64,000 nucleotides of DNA, taken from Rehmannia glutinosa (taxonomy: Eukaryota; Streptophyta; Magnoliopsida; Lamiales; Orobanchaceae). Under the pieces are notes generated by a model. That model saw only the letters and a program-made list of their open reading frames with translations. It had not been told where the DNA came from and did not search any database. The stretch is from NCBI GenBank assembly GCA_016081115.2, contig CM071934.1, forward strand, positions 60,497,267-60,561,266, written 5' to 3'. Below are positions 56,785 through 64,000 of the stretch, piece by piece. The translations under genes were made by a program, and so were the position numbers. The first letter of the stretch is position 1; each line of letters begins with the position of its first letter.

Positions 56785-58360
56785 GTTGAGTGTACTAACA
56801 AAACGAAAATCTATGCATTATATGTATGCTAAATATACATTATAATCCAACTAAATATGCAAAAGGCAAGCATTAATTATACTCAAAATGAAAGAATGAC
56901 AAAACAGATAAAACCACCTAAATTCAAACAAAAATACACTATAATCGAAGTAAATAAGCATAAAACATTTGAGGCAAAATGCAATAACCACTATAAATAG
57001 ACGTAGCAACCCCACGAACTCGTCAAACATCCAAAATGAAACCAAGAACAATGCTTGAAAGGCACAATATATACAATAAATATGTATTAAAACTTAAATA
57101 AATGTGCATCAACACTTAACTAAATATTCATCGGAAAATTAATGTTCTCTGAACAAATAACCTCAAATTCTAAACCACACATAGACACAGACACCAATAC
57201 GAACTACAAATACACTGAAACAGAACTAAATAAGCATGAAACAATGGGAGAAAACTGCAAAAAGCCATAATCAGCAAAACATGGAAGATGAAAATCCACA
57301 CAACTGCAAAAAAAAAAAAAAAAATATGAACAAAATAAATCAAACCCACAAAAATATGATGAACTTCGTCTTGTAATACCGAAACTCACAAATCTGAGAT
57401 ATATGTTTCAAAATCTCCAATAGCAACTCGAACAGAAAACATGAAACACAAAAAAACAAGAATAAAAAAGGTGCAACTGCTGAATGGATTGATAGAAAAT
57501 AAAAGTGATGAAAAAATAGTGTCGATTGGGAAGATGTTTTCTTGCTCTGAGATGATAAATGATGATCAGTGGCCATCAAAAACCCTGCTTTCAAGTAAGC
57601 ACATTTTTTTATATTATTTTTCATGATAAGCTTCAGTTTAAATTATAGTTTTAGCAGGATCAGAAGTTTGATTAACAATATTTTGTCTTCATTATATTTG
57701 ATACAAATGAGTCCATCCCCTTTGCATAACATTTGCTGTCATCTGCAAAAGTATTGGTATATGGGCATAACTAATTAGAAAGAGATTATGAAAATTTACT
57801 TGCTATTCACTTTTATAACTAAGCAATGAACATAAATTTTAGGTATAATTATAAAATCTACCCCTTAAGTTTGGCCTAATTACATAAAAAAGAAAATAAC
57901 TAACTTTAAAAGTATAAATTTTCCCTTCTTAGTATCTGAATTTGGTACAACTAACAGAACACGTAAACCGAAGTTACCATTAGAATAATTTGAGAAGAAA
58001 ATGAAATTTAAGGGGGAAAACATGAATAGACAATGTCTCCCCCAAATTAGAAACTATTCATCTCAACAGAAGTAAAATATCATTGTGAAAGTTAATAGTG
58101 TAAGCCAGGAAACTTCAAATGTTTTCCCAGCAGAAGTAAAATATCATTGTAGTCAAAGTTCTTTTTATTGGCCAAAAACTAAAAAAGAGTTAGGAGTAAA
58201 TAATAATTTAAAATTTTATTAATATGTTGATACTGTGGTATATGTGACAATATGTATAAGAATTTGATTGCATTTCTGTTTGGCTTTAAGAATTTAGAGT
58301 TATCCCTCATCCCTTTGGGAAATATGAACAGATAACTCATGGTTGTGTATTTTTATGCAG
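56785..58360. other. AT-rich DNA with short internal repeats
   Basis: No gene is called. A run of about 20 A lies at 57306-57325. Two similar blocks AAATAAGCAT(A/G)AAAC occur near 56953 and 57228. CAGAAGTAAAATATCATTGT occurs twice (about 58061 and 58130). 58170-58360 could be intron before the RIBA-like exon, ending in a good acceptor (TGTATTTTTATGCAG). Confidence 0.4.
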
Positions 58361-58432
58361 ATACTGAGAGATCTTGGGGTTAGAACAATGAAGTTGATGA
58401 CAAGAACAAGTTCTTCTGAAGAGTTGGTTTGA
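58361..58432 (+). pseudogene. exon fragment resembling GTP cyclohydrolase II (RIBA)
   Basis: Directly after a splice-acceptor-like TTTTTATGCAG the sequence reads ILRDLGVRTMKLMT. This stretch is characteristic of GTP cyclohydrolase II, the first committed enzyme of riboflavin synthesis, which plants carry in the plastid bifunctional RIBA protein. In the true enzyme NNP and a Lys/Gly-rich stretch follow. Here the frame turns into RTSSSEELV and a stop at 58430. No further exon is visible within several kb on either side. It is read as a gene fragment copied into or next to a CACTA-type element, not a working gene. Fourteen residues support the call. Confidence 0.5.
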
Positions 58433-58609
58433 ATTGTTCATTGATTTGATCATTCTTTTTCTTTTTGCTTAGTTGTATATTTATTGCCCTTAAGTGGATC
58501 ATCAGTTGTTAGTAGAAAAATGGTTAGTCTTCAAAGTTGTGACGGTACCATTTGCAAACTCTATTCATAATGAATTGTTTATTTATATGGATTTTTTACA
58601 CTTTGGACC

Positions 58610-58955
58610 GGTGTCTTTGCGTAAATTCTTTTAAAATTGCTTCAAAAACATTAAGATAACGATTTTGATTTGAATTAAACAACACCGGTTTAAAACCGGT
58701 GTGAACCGAGAGATGTCTATTCGCCATAGACACCGGTTTTGAACTGATGTCAAATATATAAACTTTTAACATCGGGGCCTTTGAAAGCGAATATTTTATA
58801 TCTACAACACGGTTTTAAAACCGTTGTCTTTCAAGGAAACAACACCGGTTTTAAATCGGTGTTAAAAAGTTCGAACTTTTAACACCAAGTAGCTCTAACA
58901 ACACCGGTTGTTTTAGTAATAGACACCGGTTTAACAATTGTATTTCTCACAAAGT
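58610..58955. mobile_element. CACTA-type subterminal repeat region
   Basis: ACACCGGTTT-type motifs occur about nine times in both orientations, many as palindromes (for example AACACCGGTTTAAAACCGGTGT-like near 58681). This is the usual subterminal repeat architecture of plant En/Spm (CACTA) elements. The expected terminus on this side (TTTCTTGTAGTG) appears only as ATTTCTCAC near 58944-58953, so the end is decayed or approximate. No second end or TNP1/TNP2 gene was found. Confidence 0.6.
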
Positions 58956-59282
58956 TCAATCGATTGTATCGCCAATTGACAAACAAATCCATTGCCTATG
59001 CAAAATTCCAAAGAATTTCCCGGGAGGGCTAAAAGAATCGATTGCATCCATTCACCATATTTTAGGTAGAGGTAACTTGCCATGTGCTCCCTCACAAGGG
59101 GACGTTAAATCATATATATGCCTCACACAATGCCACTTATATTTGCTCATGCATTCTTCACATGTTTATGACACTCAAAATGTCATAGAACTAAAGTTCT
59201 AATGACACTCACGGTATCATAACACCCAAGTTGTCATGACACCAAATTGTCACAACACTCAAGTTGGCTCTTGGTGCCCCGT
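58956..59282. other. spacer with TGACACTCAA-like short repeats
   Basis: No gene. Between 59165 and 59270 a TGTCAT/ATGACA motif with CACTCAA or CACCCAA recurs five or six times, a degenerate short tandem pattern. Confidence 0.4.
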
Positions 59283-59741
59283 CTATAGCTGATTGGCTAT
59301 CGCAATATCCCAACATAGAATCCTACATTTATATAGTGGATCCAATTTAACATTTGGTAATAATTTCATATTCACCAATTTCGTTATGGCATTCATGTAA
59401 CGTGTCAAGTCTATAAAAGTAGTAAAATACTCTTTCTTGGATCTTGTTTGCACAAAATTTAAACCACGAATATCACTTTGTGAATTAATTCTAATAGAGG
59501 TAACATTTCTCCACATTAGAATCATTTTCTTTTCTTTTGAACTAGACCAAACTACATAGGCTTTAACAAACTCATACAATAATAATTTATATTGCCATCT
59601 CTTAATCATCTCCGTTGAGTGTTTCGACTTTTCTCCATGAGAAAAACATTCACCAGTGGTGAAATTGCATTGGATATCACACATGTATGTGAACCTATTA
59701 TTGTTCCCTCCATTTTTGTTATGAAAAGACAAGATAAACAA
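59283..59741 (-). CDS. unrecognised ORF, 152 codons
   Basis: This is the longest uninterrupted minus-strand frame in the right quarter. It starts MFILSFHNKNGGNNN and ends DIAIANQL. The protein is basic, with Lys-rich stretches (SSSKEKKMILMW, VQTRSKKEYFTTF), a short hydrophobic-aromatic segment, and six cysteines spread without a recognisable zinc-finger spacing. No signal peptide or family motif was identified. It lies between a CACTA-like end and AT-rich DNA, with no visible TATA box or splice pattern. It could be an exon of a captured or decayed gene, or a chance frame. Confidence 0.25.
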   Translation of the reverse strand: MFILSFHNKNGGNNNRFTYMCDIQCNFTTGECFSHGEKSKHSTEMIKRWQYKLLLYEFVKAYVVWSSSKEKKMILMWRNVTSIRINSQSDIRGLNFVQTRSKKEYFTTFIDLTRYMNAITKLVNMKLLPNVKLDPLYKCRILCWDIAIANQL

Positions 59742-61105
59742 TCATTCACTTATTTGTTTCGATCACTTCTTATCAGAGATTCAAATATCAGTGAAAGAAA
59801 TCAATAAACAATATTCAAATGTTCTGAACCAGATTAATAACAACAATATTATGATCCTGAAGAATCAATATATAATCATGAGAAATAGAACAATATTATG
59901 ATTAAATAACACCCCGTTTCATTAATTAGCCATTCAGCCAACTTGCATCTGTTTTTTTTTCTCAATGATATCTAGAGATCTGTTTACATAAATTAAGCAA
60001 GAAAATATATATAATATTAAATTCTACACCAGAGAAAACAAAAACACTCCAATTTGTTTCGACACGTGTAGATTTTCATAAACAAAACAATGATAGGAAT
60101 AATCCTTCTGACTTCCAAATAAGACTTATAGTCTACACAAATTTCAAAAACAAAAGGAAATTCCGTAGTGTGTAATTTAAATGCTCAATGAACTCTAAAT
60201 GCACATAAGCACAGTAGACATACAGAAACATATATATAAAATCGTAATCACACATTGATTACAAGCATATTCAGTTCCAAAGCAAATTTCTACGAATCTG
60301 TTCATATAAAATTATGCAGAAACCAGAGATTGGAACCAATAAACTTAACATAATTTGAGCATTATATAAATTCTTAAACCAGATGCAACAATTATATACA
60401 TATATAGGTACATATATAAATAATGTGCGCTATGAAACAATCTGTTTGTTTGTAAAAACCAATCTAACAATTACAACAGATATCATGAGATTGAAGAAAC
60501 ACACTCAAGTACAAATGCAGATTCAATATGTTCATTAATTGAATTATAACGTCAACTTGACTCAATGTAATATCAATTCAGAAATCGATAAACTCATTCA
60601 ACTTGGAAAGAACAATATATTATGCATTCGGAAACACATATTGTGTTTAGACAATGGTTATACTTTATACTCGAATGTGTTGACGTGTTTTTCGACTAAC
60701 AAGCAAAATATATGAAAAGTGTCACACGTGGAAATATGGACCAAAGATTTTGAACGGACTATTTACGCCTTTTGTTTTATATATTGCCGAGCGAATTTTT
60801 CGGTCGGTTTGTTTACTGAGTTTTGTTTTTCAAGCGCTTCTTCTGTCTCCTATCCCCCTCCTCTTCTTAGATAAGGCCTATTTATACTTTTCTTATTAGT
60901 GGATATTTAATAACCACTATTACAATTAATCACTAAAATAAAGGTAATGGCACACTTGTCCTCCCTTAAGCATGCATGTGGGCCAAGTGTTTGCCACTTG
61001 GCGGCTTATCTGGCTGGCATGTTGACAAATGTCACCTTATGCATGTTAATGGCATGCTTAGCTTTCCTTAACCAGATGGTTATCCTTAACATTTCCCATT
61101 AAGAT
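59742..61105. other. AT-rich intergenic DNA grading into GC-richer element leader
   Basis: No gene to about 60700. From about 60880 the base composition rises, and CATGC-rich text (GCATGCATGTGG, GTTAATGGCATGCTTAG) begins. This probably belongs to the element carrying the gene at 61791. Confidence 0.4.
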
Positions 61106-61126
61106 GGGCTCGGGGCAACCGAGCCC
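61106..61126. other. 8-bp stem inverted repeat
   Basis: GGGCTCGG and CCGAGCCC are separated by GGCAA, a perfect 8-bp stem with a five-base loop. It lies about 480 bases before the TATA box at 61592. Role unknown. Confidence 0.5.
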
Positions 61127-61591
61127 AATTCATGACATCATCAGGGCTGGTGACGACGTAATCGGCTCGGTCCGACTGGTCTTTGGGGGCCCCATACTTC
61201 CATGTGCAGATCGGCCATGTGGACCAATATGCTGTCAGCTCGGCTCGGGTGTCATCAATGGCCCCCAAGTTTAATTCCGAGAGAAGTATTCCTGAAATCG
61301 GATTTGAACTTTTAATGTTAATCATGAGCTTTTAATGGGGAAGAGGAAATCTCAAAAGTTGTCTTCCCTGGACACCTGTCACCCGTCAATTAATGTTTGA
61401 AACGGCGCATTAACTGCAGCATTATGATGACAGACACGTGACGGTTCTGGGTTGGACCATCCTCGCGCGGGAATTGAAAGAGTGGTACATCATTATTCTC
61501 AGTTCGTGGGGACGTAACGTTTCTCCTGACAGTTTTTAATTCGAAGGGACACATATTTGAATAAATGTCTCTTCTTTCGAGAAATTCAAAC

Positions 61592-61599
61592 CTATAAAT
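61592..61599 (+). promoter_or_regulatory. TATA box of the PF04195-like gene
   Basis: CTATAAATA followed about 30 bases on by CAATCTGCACTTTCGCAC, a plausible start-site region. The first ATGs are at 61760 and 61791, giving a leader of about 130-170 bases. Confidence 0.55.
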
Positions 61600-61790
61600 A
61601 CCCCTTGCATCTCTCAATCTGCACTTTCGCACTTCGCATTCTTCCAAGCAGAATCTCTTGTGAGCGAGCAGAATTTCTAAGTCTGGTCCTTAGGGCTTCA
61701 GAGACTTCATTTAGGTATTTTCCTTAAAAACTTTCTATTTCTTCTTTACTTCAAATAAATGTCTTCAAGATAGCCAAAATCGCGATTCTG

Positions 61791-64000
61791 ATGTCGAGTG
61801 AAAGTTGAAGATTCTCCTCCGAACCTTCTATTTATTTTCTCCTGGTTCAACAACCTACATTCTCCGCCCAATTGTGATTTCGAGTTTGAGTCATTCACCG
61901 TCGAGAGATTTTCCCACGGAGCAAGTAGATCGTACCTTTGTTTCTGGCGCTATTCTTCGTGGAGGCCCTTCTCACATTCCTGGGTTAACCCACGGAGATT
62001 CTAGTGAAGACGACTTGCTCCCTAGTCCCCCACGTACTCAAACTGAAGAGGAGATGAACCCTCAAGAGCAGGAGCACTTGGAACAGGTAGATGAGCCCTC
62101 TGATGGTGCAAGGGCGGAGAGGCCTGCGGGGCCAATTGGTCACCGTCACGGGGATGTCCGACAAGGAGGGGGTCCCCCGTTGCGTGTAGAGGCCAGATGG
62201 AGGCCTTGTGATTTGAATGATTACCCCAGCTTGCTGACGATTCCAGAGCTAGGGTTTTTCCATCAAAAGTACAAGCTGCCAGGAAATGTACGTTTAAAAT
62301 TTGCCAGGGCGCGAGTGCCTGGAGCACCCTCCGGAGGGATGCGTCGCCATACACATTCCCAGTTTTCTCTTCGGACTGCGTTTCCCACTCCCTTTAGTGC
62401 TTACGCGGTGGTTCCGCAAACGGGGCTTCCCCTCACGCAGGTCCATCCCTTATCTTGGGGTCGGATTATTGGGCTCCTGGTGCTATTTCATTTGGAGGGG
62501 TTCCCATGCCCCAAATTTAGGGAGATAAACGAGCTTTTTGTCTGGAAGGCGACCCCCTCAACACCAGGTCGGGGGCAGCCCTCTGGATGGTACTACGTGC
62601 ACACCAGACCCGGGTATCCAGACGGGTTGGTTGAAGGCCTTCCACAATCCTTAAAGGAGTGGAAGGACAAATGGCTATGGGTTGGCGGCGAGTGGCAGAC
62701 TCGCGTTGGAGAGGAGGGAAACATACTCTTACCCCCTTCTGATTTTACTTCAAATTTCAGTAAATACACTTGTCTCCTTTTTTGTTTTGTTTTCCCTTTT
62801 TATTTCTTTTGCTTTTTAACTTGATCTTTTTCCTTCCTTGGTTGTGTCAGAGAACCGAACTTCTGCCGGCCCACTCTCAGCTGCTTTCATCCGGCGGCTG
62901 GAGAATATTCAGGCCACAGGGGCGAGGGACAGGCGGATTGAGAGGCTAGCCACCGAGGCTCGGCTGGCCGCGGTGGGCTTGCGGGCTGCTTTGCCTTCCG
63001 ATTCCGAGGCCGAGGAGGTGGCCAGGGGAGAGATGGTGGCCGCAGGAGGAGAAGTCAGAGAGATGGCCGAAAGAAGTCCTCCAAGGGCTGGAAGGGGGCA
63101 GACCCCTGAGCAGGTGACTCCCGAGCCGCCGAGGGCAACCGGGACTCAAGGTATATGCTTTTGATACCTTATATCTCCTTTTCATTTTTCAAAATTTTTC
63201 TCTCCTTGTCTGACTTGGAGATTCCTTCTTGTAGGGCGCACCTTGGATCTTTTTGCACGCCTTAACCGCGTGAGGAGCACAGCTACTCGCCGAGGTGGGG
63301 CAGTTGTAGGTGATCCTGCTACCGCCGAGGCTGCTCGGAGGGCGGACATCAGGGCGGGAAAACATCCTGTTGATGGAGTCCCTGAGGCTGAGGGGCCCCC
63401 ACGCCAAAGAAGGAGGGGGGAATTGTGATCGAGGAGCCCGGGCAGACTGAGAGGGCCGAGCCAACTCCATTAGCGCCTCCGGTGCAGACCACTGGGGGTG
63501 AGATTCCGAGGACATTCTCGGACGACTTCGGCCAGGAGGGTCACTTCATCCCTCCTAGCCAAGTGAGGAACGAGGCTTGCGAGAGAATGGCTGGGTTGCG
63601 TCCCCAGTGGTTTATAGAGTTCGTTCAGTGTGCCACGCCTACCGACGAACAGGTGAGAAACTTGCCTGATGCTGGGCGAGCGGCCAGGGATGCGGCCGCA
63701 AGGGCATGGACCACTGGGATTGAGCAATTCTGCTCAGAGGTTGATTGGAGGGAGAAGGCCCAGTACGTCATGGGGCTGTCCGGGCGGATTTCGGGTATTT
63801 TGTGGCATATGTGCGTCACCAGGATTTGCAAGAGGCTCATGATCTTTGCCGGGGTGTGCACGAGTCCTTGAAGTCCCGAGGCGGAGGAAGCCGCAACCAA
63901 GGCCGATGTTGAAAGGGAAGCGATCGTAAAGGCCGAGGACGAGCGGGATCGAGGCCGGAAGGCCGAGAAAGAACTCCGTCGAAGGTCGCGGAATTGGAAC
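61791..64000 (+). pseudogene. three-exon putative gypsy-type transposon protein (PF04195-like), partial
   Basis: Exon 1 runs to 62759 (donor GT at 62760), exon 2 is 62851-63150, exon 3 starts at 63235. Both introns keep the same frame, one base after a codon boundary. Exon 1 carries LTIPELGFFHQKYKLP, FSLRTAFPTPFSAYAVVPQT, LHPLSWGRIIGLLVLFHLEG-like and LPQSLKEWKDKWLWVGGEW, the pattern of the PF04195 (putative gypsy type transposon) domain. Exons 2 and 3 are Ala/Arg/Glu-rich, with KAEDERDRGRKAEKELRR coiled coil at the window edge. The family-style start MSSES at 61791 is out of frame with the main frame, which opens at ATG 61805. A one-base shift in a six-G run (about 63413-63418) and another near 63800 break exon 3. 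Function is unknown; it is GC-rich relative to its surroundings and continues past 64000. Confidence 0.65.

Noticed and set aside
1..64000. CRISPR arrays, bacterial operons, ribosome-binding sites
   Set aside because: No regularly spaced direct repeats with unique spacers and no compact bacterial-style genes. Introns, TA microsatellites and plant TE families show that this is plant nuclear DNA.

Overview
The window is nuclear DNA of a flowering plant, probably a eudicot. It is AT-rich and intron-style splice sites are visible. Almost everything recognisable is transposable-element sequence of plant types: LTR/copia, gypsy-type LTRs, L1 LINE, hAT, Helitron, FAR1/MULE-like and CACTA-like. No intact host gene, rRNA, tRNA or CRISPR was seen. 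Most coding regions are broken by frameshifts and stops, so coding calls are pseudogenes unless stated.

Layout. 1-1430: unplaced repeat-like DNA, then a copia LTR fragment (F). 1431-2830: degenerate L1-type LINE. 5317-6640: non-autonomous hAT element with a perfect 8-bp target-site duplication (TSD). 7086-39750: a three-level nest of one copia family. Element A (minus, TSD GTTGA) is split by element B (plus, TSD ACTTC), and B is split by element C (minus, TSD ACGTC). C is about 13.7 kb with both LTRs. B is about 12.5 kb once C is removed. A has lost gag-pol and most of its 5' LTR.

Each family member has the order LTR, tRNA-Met-type primer site, gag (UBN2-like, zinc-knuckle remnant), protease, integrase, RT (YVDD), RNase H, and then an extra region of about 4 kb before the polypurine tract and 3' LTR. 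That region holds a third ORF (ORF3). It has a globular N-terminal domain, an acidic low-complexity middle, a conserved SEGF(F/Y)KGM-like motif and a highly charged K/E/R tail. A TATA box and leader precede it in three copies. Position and layout recall the env-like extra ORFs of Sirevirus-type copia elements, but no signal peptide or membrane segment was seen. ORF3 is the most interesting item here.

40486-40981: short hAT element with a perfect 8-bp TSD. 43365-50696: two copies of a gypsy-type LTR flank a truncated fourth copia copy (D: ORF3 plus LTR). A Helitron in the second LTR can be mapped to the base because the first LTR gives the empty site. 50985-51701: fragment of another copia lineage (E), cut by a second Helitron-type terminus. 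52377-55861: TA/TC microsatellites, terminal-inverted-repeat elements sitting in (TA)n, a FAR1-like exon fragment and a degenerate tandem array built on ACTAAGTATACA. 56446-56780: Ulp1-type cysteine protease fragment. 58361-58955: an exon fragment resembling plant GTP cyclohydrolase II (RIBA) beside CACTA-type subterminal repeats. 61592-64000: TATA box and a three-exon gene for a putative gypsy-type transposon protein (PF04195-like), running off the right edge.
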